Shown here: positions 51,916-60,654 of the stretch, one piece after another
How positions within the stretch are numbered: position 1 is the stretch's first letter
Layout: each line of letters opens with the position of its first letter
Assembly: GCA_951813545.1 (NCBI GenBank)
Contig: OX638352.1
Location: 2,620,835 to 2,684,834 of the forward strand
Source of the DNA: an uncultured Poribacteria bacterium
GTDB taxonomy: Bacteria; Poribacteria; WGA-4E; WGA-3G
DNA: 64,000 nt
Reading direction: 5' to 3'
The notes under the pieces: model-generated
What the model saw: the letters and a program-made list of their open reading frames with translations, nothing else
Database searches by the model: none
Told to the model about the DNA's origin: nothing
Program-made: the position numbers and the translations under genes

Positions 51916-52162
51916 GAGAATCCTCCTCCTATGTCCATGTCCTTCGTTTGGTATTTTCAATAAATCTTTACCCATTGAGCGCGGTGCTGCGTAAGTATCT
52001 GTCTTAAATTAAAAATTGTCATAAAAATAATACAATTTTCTTCAAGAATTGTCAAGCATTAATCAACACTATCCAACAATTCAGATGCCCTCATCACGAC
52101 TCACCCTTTAAAAACGAACAGACTTCTTAATATCGGCAAAAACTAAATAACTTCGTCAATTC

Positions 52163-52909
52163 CTAACCTTTCGGTATCAGTTCAATACCTCTTTTTTTTG
52201 CATGCTCACGTGCGAGTGGCGTAATAATTGCCGGATTTACATAAACTAATTCTCGCACATCCGCATCCAGATTGGAAATAGTCGCTGCACTAATTAAAGT
52301 TTTTTCTACAACAACACGCGAATAGCCCGTTCTCTCCATGACTGACTCAGCGATTCGAGTCATCGGTACCAATTGAACGCCAAGTTCAGACAAAACGTTT
52401 ACATAATCACCTTTAAGTTTACTGAAAATAGGACTCGCTTTTATGGAAGCTTCACTTTGATTAAGCGCATCAGAGGCTGCTATAATCCTTTTTCCTTTAG
52501 AGAGTGCTTCAAATACGAGATAAGTACACGGCGTGTCTACCAAGCCTAACGCGAGCTTTGCAGCCATTGGATGAGAAAAGACAGGAAGCACAATCTGTTG
52601 GTAAGCATCCACAAAAGTTTTTATATCTATTAGCGTATTCTCTTGAAAAATGTTATCTTCGCCAAATGCCGCATGAATCGGTTCAGGATTTATAACTTTA
52701 GTCGCAAGATCAGACAAAATTATTGTAAGTTTCCATCCATCTTGCATGCAGGTGTGAAGCTGCTGGATCGGTTCATCCAATTCAAAGTGTGTTGCACTAA
52801 AAATAACGAGCAACCGCTTTTCATGTGAGGTTTGCGTGGCGACTGGTGTTTGCTCTCGCAGTACCCGCTCCACGATTTTCCTAATCTGGTCAATCAGTTC
52901 CTGATTCAT
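52163..52909 (-). CDS. Microcompartment-associated flavoprotein-like protein
   Basis: A 248-residue protein whose first 18 residues (MNQELIDQIRKIVERVLREQ) form an amphipathic helix like microcompartment encapsulation peptides, followed by a Thr/Gln-rich linker. The body (KRLLVIFSATHFELDEPIQ, VLPVFSHPMAAKLALGLVDT, TYLVFEALSKGKRIIAASDA) resembles the Flavoprotein/Dfp-like fold seen in PVM-type microcompartment loci. It is 32 bp behind pduL. A cargo role inside the shell is likely; cofactor and reaction are unknown. Confidence 0.7.
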   Translation of the reverse strand: MNQELIDQIRKIVERVLREQTPVATQTSHEKRLLVIFSATHFELDEPIQQLHTCMQDGWKLTIILSDLATKVINPEPIHAAFGEDNIFQENTLIDIKTFVDAYQQIVLPVFSHPMAAKLALGLVDTPCTYLVFEALSKGKRIIAASDALNQSEASIKASPIFSKLKGDYVNVLSELGVQLVPMTRIAESVMERTGYSRVVVEKTLISAATISNLDADVRELVYVNPAIITPLAREHAKKRGIELIPKG

Positions 52910-52941
52910 GCTGCCTCAAAATATTAGGAAACCTGCACGTC

Positions 52942-53655
52942 TCAACCGGCATCTCGGACGATTTCAACGGGTTCACCCCCCGTTAAACCTGCTGCATTGG
53001 CATCATCGGTATCTAAGTGCATCTGAAGCACATAATCTTCAGAAATTTTGGGACGAACGTTTTCAAACGTTAAAGCACGCTCGCCACGGAAGTGTACTTT
53101 TAAAAGGTCGCTCTCGCGGATGTTAAGTGCGTCCGCATCTCCGGGAGTCATGTGGATGTGTCGTGTGGCACAGATTGCCCCTTCCTCCAGATAAATGCTT
53201 CCAGCGGGTCCAACGAGAGTAATAGGGTCTGCCCCAGCAAGGTCGCCCGAGTCCCGAATAGGTGGATTTAATCCGAGTCGAATCGCTTCCGTTTGTGCGA
53301 CTTCGACCTGAGAGTAGTCCCGTACAGGACCAAGGATACGTACCGCTTCAATAGCACGCATTCGCTTTCCAACGACTGTTAGCGTCTCATTTGCAGCAAA
53401 CGCTTCTGGTTGATAGAGCGGGGCGTAGACAGTAAGTTGGTGTCCAGCACCGTAAAGGATTTCAAGATGTTCCTGTGTCACATGGGCGTGTCGTGCTGAG
53501 ACTCCAACGGGGATCTGTTGTTGCTGAGCGACAGTGTCACACGCACGGCTTCCAGCATTACAGGACCTCAAAGCACAACCGCTACACGCCTGCTCTGTTG
53601 TCAACTTATTGACAACACGCTGAGTGATCAATTCAACAAGGGCACGATCTGGCAT
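52942..53655 (-). CDS. pduL: PduL-type phosphate propanoyl/acetyltransferase
   Basis: A 237-residue PduL with an N-terminal encapsulation-type helix (MPDRALVELITQRVVNKLTT), an unusual Cys-rich stretch (CSGCALRSCNAGSRAC, residues about 23-38), and the two PduL beta-barrel motifs with metal-binding histidines: VGVSARHAHVTQEHLE and GAICATRHIHMTPGDADAL. It swaps CoA for phosphate on acyl-CoA made inside a microcompartment, recycling CoA. The four cysteines could bind an extra metal or Fe-S cluster; they are not needed for the known active site. Ribosome site AGAGGCG. Confidence 0.9.
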   Translation of the reverse strand: MPDRALVELITQRVVNKLTTEQACSGCALRSCNAGSRACDTVAQQQQIPVGVSARHAHVTQEHLEILYGAGHQLTVYAPLYQPEAFAANETLTVVGKRMRAIEAVRILGPVRDYSQVEVAQTEAIRLGLNPPIRDSGDLAGADPITLVGPAGSIYLEEGAICATRHIHMTPGDADALNIRESDLLKVHFRGERALTFENVRPKISEDYVLQMHLDTDDANAAGLTGGEPVEIVRDAG

Positions 53656-53718
53656 CTATGATTCGCCTCTTTGGTTAAAATATCTTGAACGTTCTTCAAA
53701 AGCGGACTTACAAATAGT

Positions 53719-53994
53719 TTACGCTTTTTGCAGCATAGTTTCGACTTCAGCGTGCGGGCGCGGAATCACATGAACAGAAACAACTTCACCAACGCGCGCG
53801 GCAGCCTCAGCACCGACATCTGTTGCGGCTTTCACTGCACCGACATCGCCACGAACCATGACAGTCACGTAACCCGCACCAATTTGCTCGTAACCGATGA
53901 GTCGAACATTCGCTGCCTTTACCATAGCATCGGCAGCTTCAATGCTCCCAACTAAGCCTCTCGTTTCAACCAAACCCAATGCTTCTCCTGTCAT
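53719..53994 (-). CDS. BMC-H microcompartment shell protein
   Basis: A 91-residue single Pfam00936 domain: [20 protein letters not shown] at the start, [20 protein letters not shown] in the middle, and [18 protein letters not shown] at the end. Such proteins assemble into hexagons that tile the shell facets. The AGGAGG ribosome site is about 14 bp from the ATG, rather long. With PduL and the flavoprotein it forms a small microcompartment locus; no pentamer vertex protein (BMC-P) or aldehyde dehydrogenase is seen here. Confidence 0.95.
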   Translation of the reverse strand: MTGEALGLVETRGLVGSIEAADAMVKAANVRLIGYEQIGAGYVTVMVRGDVGAVKAATDVGAEAAARVGEVVSVHVIPRPHAEVETMLQKA

Positions 53995-54151
53995 ATTAAT
54001 TCTTGTAGCCTCCTATTGGAAATTAATTTAAATATAAAATCAATTTTTTAACTTGTGAGCCGTGCAGTAGAAACAGTTCCTTGACCGGAAATCCACGCGT
54101 AAAAGTAGAAGAAAGTCAAGTGAATGCTAAAACGTCACCCTTATAAATATA

Positions 54152-55048
54152 TCACAATTTTTTATTTTTTTCAAGAAAAAAGCTAAAAATACGTTTATTC
54201 GTTTCGTTTATATCGCTTTGTGCTTTGTCTATTTCGCCCAATTTTTGATAAGCGAAGGCGCGCCAAAGGTAAACCTGTGTTAGGGCATTCGATTCACCTT
54301 GCCATGTCCCAATTGCTTCGGTGAAAAGTTCTACGGCGTTCATATAATCAGCGGTTGCTGATGTCTGTTCTCCCGCGCGTGCATAAATTCGCGCACGGTT
54401 GATATAGGCACTGGCGAAGCTTGGTTCCAAAGCAATCGCTTGATCCATATCCGCCAATGCAAATTTTAAATGACGCGTGTCGCCTTCGGTGGAGAGTTGA
54501 AAGTAAGCATTGCCGCGGGTATAGTAAGCCATAGCACTCGGCTGCCGCTTAATCACAGTGTTGTAGTCAGCGAGGGCGTTCTGAACGTCTCCCTGTTTGA
54601 AATAAGTTTGTGCCCGCCTTCGCATGACACGAGTATTCCATCTTTTTTTCAGTGAGGCGGAGTAATCCGCAATGGCGTGCTGCGTTTGACCTAACGCTCG
54701 ATAAGCATCACCACGGCTTGCGTACGCATCGGCGTGGTATCGTTTGAAGTCTAAGGTTCGTGTATAGTCTGCGATGGCTGCTTTGTACTGCCCTGTCCGG
54801 TAATAGGCGAGACCGCGTTTCACGTAAGCTTCAGCGTATTTAGGTTCAATCTCAATCGCTCGTGTAAATGCCGCTATTGCGTCTGGCATCTTCCATTCCC
54901 TCAATGACAGAGTTCCCTTCTGCACGTTCGCTTGCGCTTGTGGGTTTTTCCCTTTTATCGCATCCCACGTTACAAAACGGGAGGCGAGAACAATCGTAAG
55001 GATCAGCACCGGGGTCATGATGTAAATGAGTGGTCGCATGGTGGGCAT
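54152..55048 (-). CDS. Membrane-anchored TPR protein
   Basis: A 298-residue protein with an N-terminal membrane helix (PLIYIMTPVLILTIVLASRF) and about six TPR units, for example AIAAFTRAIEIEPKYAEAYV, AIADYTRTLDFKRYHADAYA and ALADMDQAIALEPSFASAYI. Such proteins serve as scaffolds in the periplasm or cytoplasm. ATG at 55048 and at 55039 are both possible. It is 21 bp behind the metallophosphoesterase gene and probably in the same operon. Confidence 0.83.
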   Translation of the reverse strand: MPTMRPLIYIMTPVLILTIVLASRFVTWDAIKGKNPQAQANVQKGTLSLREWKMPDAIAAFTRAIEIEPKYAEAYVKRGLAYYRTGQYKAAIADYTRTLDFKRYHADAYASRGDAYRALGQTQHAIADYSASLKKRWNTRVMRRRAQTYFKQGDVQNALADYNTVIKRQPSAMAYYTRGNAYFQLSTEGDTRHLKFALADMDQAIALEPSFASAYINRARIYARAGEQTSATADYMNAVELFTEAIGTWQGESNALTQVYLWRAFAYQKLGEIDKAQSDINETNKRIFSFFLEKNKKL

Positions 55049-55069
55049 CTTTCTTGTGGAGGGGTCTCT

Positions 55070-56071
55070 CTACTCTGATTTTCGCTTTCCAGCCTCATCA
55101 TAAAGGTGATGAATATTCGCACCTAACTTCAGCGCGCTCACTGAGGGATAGGTCTCTGCCAAATCAATTTCGATATATGCCCGAACGCCGGGTTTGCCGC
55201 TGTAGCCCGTCGAAAAAATGAGTTGGTTTTTACCGAATGTTGCTATACCGTCTCTAACGTTTTGTGATGGAAAATAACTGATCGGGGTATGCCCCACAAC
55301 AAGAAGGTTCGCATGGATATTTTCAAGAAAATTTTTAATGTGGGTTAAAGTGTATCCACCACTATAAGCAATGGTAGGACGATGCCAGAGGAGTTCCTCA
55401 AGGGTTTTCGGATTCGGATCAACAAGATCCGCGAGACCTGTGACAAAACGCGCAGGACCCGCATGAACACCGACAAATCCATTTTTCCCAACAATGACTG
55501 TCGGCAAGTTCATAAGGAAGTCATAATGTGTGTCCGTCATTCTTTCAATAAAATTGAACTGCTCATAATACGACCCGAGAGGACTGTCATATAAGGCACG
55601 AATAAACTGCTGCCGGTTCTGTATTGTCATTCCTTGCCTTTTGAGCATTGCGTATGCATCTGCGGCAGCGAATTCGTGATTCCCTCGGATGTAGATAAGT
55701 CTTTTTCCGTTGTCACCAAGCTGTTTTTGGAGTTCCATAACCCGGTCAACGATGAGTATATCCCCATAAGGTGGGTGTCTCGGTTCATCGGGCTTATAGT
55801 CAATCGCATCACCGAGTATCAATCCATAAACATCCTCACCTGCTTGGATCCGCTCAACGAGTTTCGTGAGTTCCAACCAGTGGTTAAAATCGTCCCAATG
55901 TGCATGCAAATCGGAAACTATGTAAACGGTCCCGTGGTCAGGTAGCACAACGATATGTCCGTCGCGTGTCAGTTGATTAGGGTACTGCGCGAGTTGTTTT
56001 TTAGGTTGTGCTGTCGCTATGGAAGTAAAACAGACAAAGCAGAGGGCAGCGTAAATGAGATAGGTGTTCAT
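55070..56071 (-). CDS. Secreted calcineurin-like metallophosphoesterase
   Basis: A 333-residue protein with signal peptide MNTYLIYAALCFVCFTSIAT. All metallophosphoesterase motifs are visible: VSDLHAHWDD, LILGDAIDYK, IYIRGNHEFAAAD, VGVHAGPARF and LLVVGHTPISYF, supplying two metal sites. Layout is close to PPP-type Ser/Thr phosphatases or diadenosine tetraphosphatases. It sits 5 bp behind the HExxH peptidase gene. The periplasmic substrate is unknown. Confidence 0.87.
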   Translation of the reverse strand: MNTYLIYAALCFVCFTSIATAQPKKQLAQYPNQLTRDGHIVVLPDHGTVYIVSDLHAHWDDFNHWLELTKLVERIQAGEDVYGLILGDAIDYKPDEPRHPPYGDILIVDRVMELQKQLGDNGKRLIYIRGNHEFAAADAYAMLKRQGMTIQNRQQFIRALYDSPLGSYYEQFNFIERMTDTHYDFLMNLPTVIVGKNGFVGVHAGPARFVTGLADLVDPNPKTLEELLWHRPTIAYSGGYTLTHIKNFLENIHANLLVVGHTPISYFPSQNVRDGIATFGKNQLIFSTGYSGKPGVRAYIEIDLAETYPSVSALKLGANIHHLYDEAGKRKSE

Positions 56072-56076
56072 AGTTT

Positions 56077-57081
56077 TTAGGTTTTAAAGAATGCGTCCAC
56101 AGTGTCTTCCTGTTGCGCAAGTTTATTTAGGTGTCGTCTTCTGCGGTTCCAGCAGGCGAGATAACCGAGGAGTGCGAGTCCTCCAATGCCTCCCCATAGA
56201 AAATAGGAGTTAGAAAACAGAGATGCCCACTGATAACGTTCCGTCAACGATTCGCGCCAGTGTTTATCGAACATCGCGAGGTCCCATCCGACTGTTGCTT
56301 CAAAGGCACGACTAAAGTTGTTGCCAGCGTGGAGTTCCGTAATAAGTGCAAACAGGACATCTCTTCCCTTGATTTCTGCCAACCAACGGACGGCATCCTG
56401 ACTCTCAGCATACGCTAAGTCCGCTCCCGCTTGCGAACGTGGAAAGCCTCGTTCCAACTCGTGAAGAGGCAGGATAGATTTCGAGAAAATATGTTTTAGC
56501 AATGTTTCGTGACGACTCGGCACCCATTCCTCCGCAAAGTAGATCGCGATACCTTCTATAAACCACAACGGAATTTCCTTGACCGCTTTGCGTGTACATT
56601 GTCCAAAGAGGACATGCGCTATCTCGTGCCGGAGAACTTGCGCTAACTGCAGTTTCGCAAGGGCTATATGTTTCGGATTTTGTATAATGATGCGCCGACT
56701 CAATGGAAAGGCGCACCCAACCGCCCAATCCTGGATCGGCGCATGAACGGAGGTCTGAAACGCTTTTTGTGTGTCACAGACCCAAATGTCAATCATCCCT
56801 GCTGGAATACGGCTTGTCAACTCCGGCATTTCGGCGTAAAAGTCTTCTGCGATTTGGAGAATTGACATCGGGTCTACTGTACCCTCTTGGTAGTAGACCC
56901 GAAAGTGTGAACTTTCCACCGACTCCCATGTAGCAGATAACGATAGCATAGGAACCAGTACGAAAATAAAAACAGCGGACGTTATGCTTAGTCGTCGGAG
57001 TCGCTTTTGATGCCGTGCGTCTATTGCTCGCTTTGTTGTATAGTCTGTTGGAGACGCTACATTTATTTTTATCTGAACCAT
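56077..57081 (-). CDS. Membrane-bound peptidase MA-like metalloprotease
   Basis: A 334-residue protein with an N-terminal membrane or signal segment (LSITSAVFIFVLVPMLSLSA), a gluzincin active site RHEIAHVLFGQ (HExxH about residue 152) with the third ligand Glu in IPLWFIEGIAIYFAEEW, and a C-terminal membrane helix (LWGGIGGLALLGYLACW) with a basic cytosolic tail. This is the peptidase_MA_2 pattern, giving a protease anchored with its catalytic domain outside the cytoplasm. It is next to a serpin gene, which may be its inhibitor or part of the same protease-control theme. Confidence 0.82.
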   Translation of the reverse strand: MVQIKINVASPTDYTTKRAIDARHQKRLRRLSITSAVFIFVLVPMLSLSATWESVESSHFRVYYQEGTVDPMSILQIAEDFYAEMPELTSRIPAGMIDIWVCDTQKAFQTSVHAPIQDWAVGCAFPLSRRIIIQNPKHIALAKLQLAQVLRHEIAHVLFGQCTRKAVKEIPLWFIEGIAIYFAEEWVPSRHETLLKHIFSKSILPLHELERGFPRSQAGADLAYAESQDAVRWLAEIKGRDVLFALITELHAGNNFSRAFEATVGWDLAMFDKHWRESLTERYQWASLFSNSYFLWGGIGGLALLGYLACWNRRRRHLNKLAQQEDTVDAFFKT

Positions 57082-57095
57082 AGCACATATTCCAC

Positions 57096-58352
57096 TTACG
57101 GATCTGCGACAATGCCCATGAACAGTACTGTTTTTGTATCATTGTCACGAATCGCGAAGAAAAAGGGTTGGTCTACAATAAATGCAGGTGGGGCACTCGT
57201 TGCGCGAATTCCAACGCTGGTTACTGCTGCGGCTTCAGTCCCTTCTTCATTAACTTCAACGACAGCTTTATGGAGGACTTCTCCGATATACAAGTTTTTA
57301 CCCAAAATCTCTAAAGTTGCCATTCGACTGAAATCTGCAAGCCCGGGGGCAAACACGATATCCATACCGAGTGATTCCAGCGGCGTGTTAAGCGTTTTTT
57401 CATATTCCAACTTAAATTTGGGCATGGCGAGCAACACCTCCTGTTCGCGGAACTGCGACATCCAATTCTCCCAATTCTCGGCGTTCAAATTATCTAAGAG
57501 GGTATTGAGATTAGATTCGCGGCGAGGGAGGAAGATGTACATACTTATTCGACCATCGCCATAAGGGAGGCTGATTGCATGAAAATTTTCTTCATAATTT
57601 TGGTAGTACCGGTAATCACCCGTCCTCGCCATCATTGCTACTTGCTTTTCGCCACCGGTTGCAAGATGGAAGGCTCCGTCGCGCGTGTGCAATGGATCAA
57701 ATTCTGTTTGCCATGATCCTTTGAAATAGATAGCGTTAATCAGAAATAAAACCGCAGCCGGGTTGATTTCGTCAAGGATTTTTGAAATCTTGCCGTTGGT
57801 GTTGGTGTTTACCCACTGATTAATTGTGTTTAGGGTGTTTGGATCCGTGAAATCTAATGTTGAGATCTCCGCTCCGAAAAATTGGGTATTTCGCTGCAGG
57901 AAATCCGGCTTGAATGGAACATCTTGGCGCGCCCAGAGTGAATTTGCAATCGTGAGTATAACTTTCGGGTCTGATGTTAAAAGCGTCTGGCGCAATCCTG
58001 CATAGCCAGCGTTAATCGCTTCGGAGTCCAATCCTTGCAGTTGTAATGTATTGACCATCGCCTGCTCGGTTTCGCCGGATGCCCCATTTAGCGTCATTGC
58101 CAAAGCAACTGAAACACTAAAGGGGGAGATAAAAATATTCTCATTCTGCTCAGTCTTTCGGATTTCATTGAACAGGCTAAACCCAAATTGTGTATTCGCT
58201 GTGACGACGCTGCTATCAACGGGACCGATCTCAGGTTCGCTTTCTTTCTTGTCAAACATGTTAGAAGGTAACTCGTCACATCCAGCGAATAGTAATAAAG
58301 CTAAGCATAACAATCCAAGAAAAGTTTTTGCGATGGTCTGTTTTCTATCCAT
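57096..58352 (-). CDS. Lipoprotein serpin (serine protease inhibitor)
   Basis: A 418-residue serpin with a lipoprotein signal (FLGLLCLALLLFAGC). Serpin landmarks are NIFISPFSVSVALAMTLNGA, NAIYFKGSWQTEFDP, the breach region KAVVEVNEEGTEAAAVTSVG, and DQPFFFAIRDNDTKTVLFMG at the end. The hinge GTEAAAVTS with small residues is typical of inhibitory serpins. Counting from it the reactive bond falls around RATSAPP, with a Thr-Ser or Arg-Ala candidate. Anchored in the envelope, it would block foreign or own proteases at the cell surface. Confidence 0.9.
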   Translation of the reverse strand: MDRKQTIAKTFLGLLCLALLLFAGCDELPSNMFDKKESEPEIGPVDSSVVTANTQFGFSLFNEIRKTEQNENIFISPFSVSVALAMTLNGASGETEQAMVNTLQLQGLDSEAINAGYAGLRQTLLTSDPKVILTIANSLWARQDVPFKPDFLQRNTQFFGAEISTLDFTDPNTLNTINQWVNTNTNGKISKILDEINPAAVLFLINAIYFKGSWQTEFDPLHTRDGAFHLATGGEKQVAMMARTGDYRYYQNYEENFHAISLPYGDGRISMYIFLPRRESNLNTLLDNLNAENWENWMSQFREQEVLLAMPKFKLEYEKTLNTPLESLGMDIVFAPGLADFSRMATLEILGKNLYIGEVLHKAVVEVNEEGTEAAAVTSVGIRATSAPPAFIVDQPFFFAIRDNDTKTVLFMGIVADP

Positions 58353-58402
58353 CTGTTCCTGCCTGTCTCAAGCAGTTGCTTTGCCACTTTGGAAAACTCA
58401 CC

Positions 58403-59362
58403 TTAGTAGAGGTGCGCGACTGAACTGCCGTAACCGTTGTAAATAACGGTTTTGTGAATGTCACCGCTTCCAATCATCCACTCTTTAGCCTGCGACCAAC
58501 GTGGATGTGGCAGATTGGGGTTGACGTTTGCTTCGAAGTCATACTCTCTCGGTCCAAGTGTATTCCAAAAAGTGCGCGGTTTCTCGTCAGTTAATTCAAT
58601 GTTCACGATGGATTTGATACTTTTGAACCCATACTTCCAAGGGACGATGAGTCGGATAGGTGCACCGTGTTGTGGCGGCAAAACATGCCCATAGATACCG
58701 ACAACCAGCAATGTTAAGTCATTCATAGCTTCCGCGAGCGTTAACCCTTCAAAATAGGGCCACGGCATCCGAACATTGTGTTGTTCTGGTGCCATATCCG
58801 GATCCAAAAACGTGAGCATTCGGACATATTTGGCTTCAGCAGTGGGTTGAACTTTTTCGAGCAACGCTTTCATCGGGAAACCGATCCAAGGCACTACCAT
58901 TGCCCATCTTTCAACGCAACGGAATCGGTAGATCCGCTCTTCAATAGGCATCTGCTTGATTAAGTCGTCCACATCCAGGGTCATCGGCTTTTCGACCAAC
59001 CCCGATATTTCAATCTCCCACGGACGCGTTCTGAATTTATCTACCCTCTTCCAAACAGTGCTTTTGGAGGAGGTGAATTCATAGTAATTGTTGTAAGTAG
59101 CAGCAACGACTTCGTCAGTTATCGGTCTTTCTACAGTGAAACGCGTGTTATTTTCCACTGCAAGTTTTTGCGCTTGGAAAGGTTCTAACTGCTTTTCAAC
59201 GCCTTTCTTCTGCGCACAAGCGGTTGAACTGGAGAGCAGCAAGGCACTGGCACTCGCAATGCCTAAATCTTTGATGAACTTCCGACGGTTGATATAGTCA
59301 GACTCAGATGTCACTTGACTTTCAGGGATCTCCCATTCCTTTGGAGTCTTGATATACGGCAT
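58403..59362 (-). CDS. msrP: MsrP/YedY-type molybdopterin protein-methionine-sulfoxide reductase
   Basis: A 319-residue protein with a twin-arginine signal (NRRKFIKDLGIASASALLLS) and the sulfite-oxidase molybdopterin domain: IYRFRCVERWAMVVPWIGFP with the Mo-binding Cys, LLVVGIYGHVLPPQHGAPIR and LIVPWKYGFKSIKSIVNIEL. The end HPRWSQAKEWMIGS and TVIYNGYG is typical of YedY. It repairs oxidised methionine in periplasmic proteins. The heme partner msrQ is not adjacent, so electrons may come from another quinol route. Confidence 0.9.
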   Translation of the reverse strand: MPYIKTPKEWEIPESQVTSESDYINRRKFIKDLGIASASALLLSSSTACAQKKGVEKQLEPFQAQKLAVENNTRFTVERPITDEVVAATYNNYYEFTSSKSTVWKRVDKFRTRPWEIEISGLVEKPMTLDVDDLIKQMPIEERIYRFRCVERWAMVVPWIGFPMKALLEKVQPTAEAKYVRMLTFLDPDMAPEQHNVRMPWPYFEGLTLAEAMNDLTLLVVGIYGHVLPPQHGAPIRLIVPWKYGFKSIKSIVNIELTDEKPRTFWNTLGPREYDFEANVNPNLPHPRWSQAKEWMIGSGDIHKTVIYNGYGSSVAHLY

Positions 59363-59642
59363 GAGATCTTCCTCCCTTTTAATTTAAACTACAGCGGCTT
59401 GATTTGGTTATCTTCTTTGTATTTTAGGCAGAAGAGAGTGAGCAACACTTCAGAATACCATGAATCAGGCACTTGTCACATAGTATATCCAATTCACATC
59501 TACAATGCAACTTAAATTGAGCGTTCAGCCGCTACGACGCTATAGAATTCCCACTCTTTCCGCTGTTGCTCTGCCAAATTTCTTATCTATGATGTCTCGT
59601 CAGCAAATATAAAATTGAGACGTATGCTTGATATACGTATTA

Positions 59643-59766
59643 TAGTAAATACCGGAAATATGTAGACGGTTGGTCAGCAAATGCGGAAACACCCAAGCAA
59701 AAACACCCCACTGCTGCTGGCGAGGATTGTATCCTCGCCTCCCCGCAAGTAATTGTAGGCTTACTA
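59643..59766. repeat. TA-flanked MITE, copy 2
   Basis: A 124-bp element with ends TAGTAAATACC and GGCTTACTA and TA flanks (59641-59642, 59767-59768). It shares ATATGTAGACGGTTGGTCAGC and the hairpin GGCGAGG-ATTGTAT-CCTCGCC with copy 1 at 39125-39236. The loop-closing bases differ in a complementary manner (TT/AA versus AT/AT). Confidence 0.85.
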
Positions 59767-59890
59767 TAAAACTCGTTTGTTCTTTTTCAAAAAATATACT
59801 AACTCATAAAGGGGCAGCAACCTCATAGGGAAACGATGCCCACTCTGGCGAAGTTGACCTAAAAAATTAAGTGCCCTAAGCTGCTTTTTT

Positions 59891-59971
59891 TTGCAACTTT
59901 TTAAGATTCTTGGTGTGTAGTTATGGAAATATCCATTTTTCTTGCAACTTTTTGAGATTTTGGTGTATAAT
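59891..59971 (+). promoter_or_regulatory. Duplicated promoter/operator before the metal cluster
   Basis: Two copies of TTGCAACTTTTT(A/G)AGATT followed by TTGGTGT start at 59891 and 59942. The second has TTGCAA (59942-59947), 18 bp and a perfect TATAAT (59966-59971); in the first the -10 has changed to GTGTAG. The 51-bp spacing, about five helical turns, would put a regulator on one DNA face. Confidence 0.55.
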
Positions 59972-60030
59972 GCTTTAGGGTATTCTGTTTGATTATCACT
60001 TTCTGACGAAACAGTGGAGTTTATTGAACA

Positions 60031-60462
60031 ATGTTGCAAAAACATCGGCAGGTTCTTATCTTACTCGTGGGGCTATTGTACGTCTATTCGGTATGCCCTC
60101 TCCTCTGTGCAGCTTTTGAACAAAAGTTCTGCCACGACGCGTCTCAAAAAGTCGTGAGCGGAGCTACTGAAATCCATTTAACCTGTTGTCAAAATGCTAA
60201 AACGGGCACATCAGGTGAAGCCGAAACCCCATCAGAAAGTGATAAATTATGCTGTTCAAAAGATTTAGAGCTTGTTCTTCCGGACGATAGATACGACACG
60301 CACGAATCCCGTGAATCAATTGAGCAATCTCTCGTTTCAATTCTTCCTATCTCGGCAACTTTGCCTGTTTTCACAAGGGAATCGTTTAAGGTTCCTCCCC
60401 TCCTTTTTTCTACACTTTTTCCCGACCACTCTCTGACCCGTAGAGGTCCTCCATTTGCGTAG
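60031..60462 (+). CDS. Small secreted Cys-rich protein
   Basis: A 143-residue protein with an N-terminal hydrophobic signal (ILLVGLLYVYSVCPLLCAAF) and several cysteines (CPLLC, FCHD, TCCQN, LCCSKD), ending SLTRRGPPFA. It looks like the short secreted proteins found at the head of copper or heavy-metal efflux clusters, where they may bind metal. No clear ribosome site. Function is inferred from Cys content and the downstream metal-handling genes. Confidence 0.6.
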   Translation: MLQKHRQVLILLVGLLYVYSVCPLLCAAFEQKFCHDASQKVVSGATEIHLTCCQNAKTGTSGEAETPSESDKLCCSKDLELVLPDDRYDTHESRESIEQSLVSILPISATLPVFTRESFKVPPLLFSTLFPDHSLTRRGPPFA

Positions 60463-60654
60463 TGCTTGGCGAGTTCCACAAGGAACTCTTTAAGTATTCC
60501 CTATCTTTGCTTTCAACACCTTTATGTATTGTTTTTCCGGCTTTCTTTCTCCTGAAAGTTTGCACTGGAAGACTGCCAATAAATCTGTAGCGCGAGGTTT
60601 TGTGTCTCACTGCGCTGCGATACTTTCGGATGACATAAATTACAGGATATAAAA

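Larger units (their letters stand above)
59363..60030. other. 668-bp intergenic region with MITE and repeated promoter
   Basis: Between the divergent MsrP gene and the metal cluster this region holds a MITE (59643-59766) and two direct promoter-like repeats (59891-59971). The rest is AT-rich without a credible gene. Confidence 0.65.
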
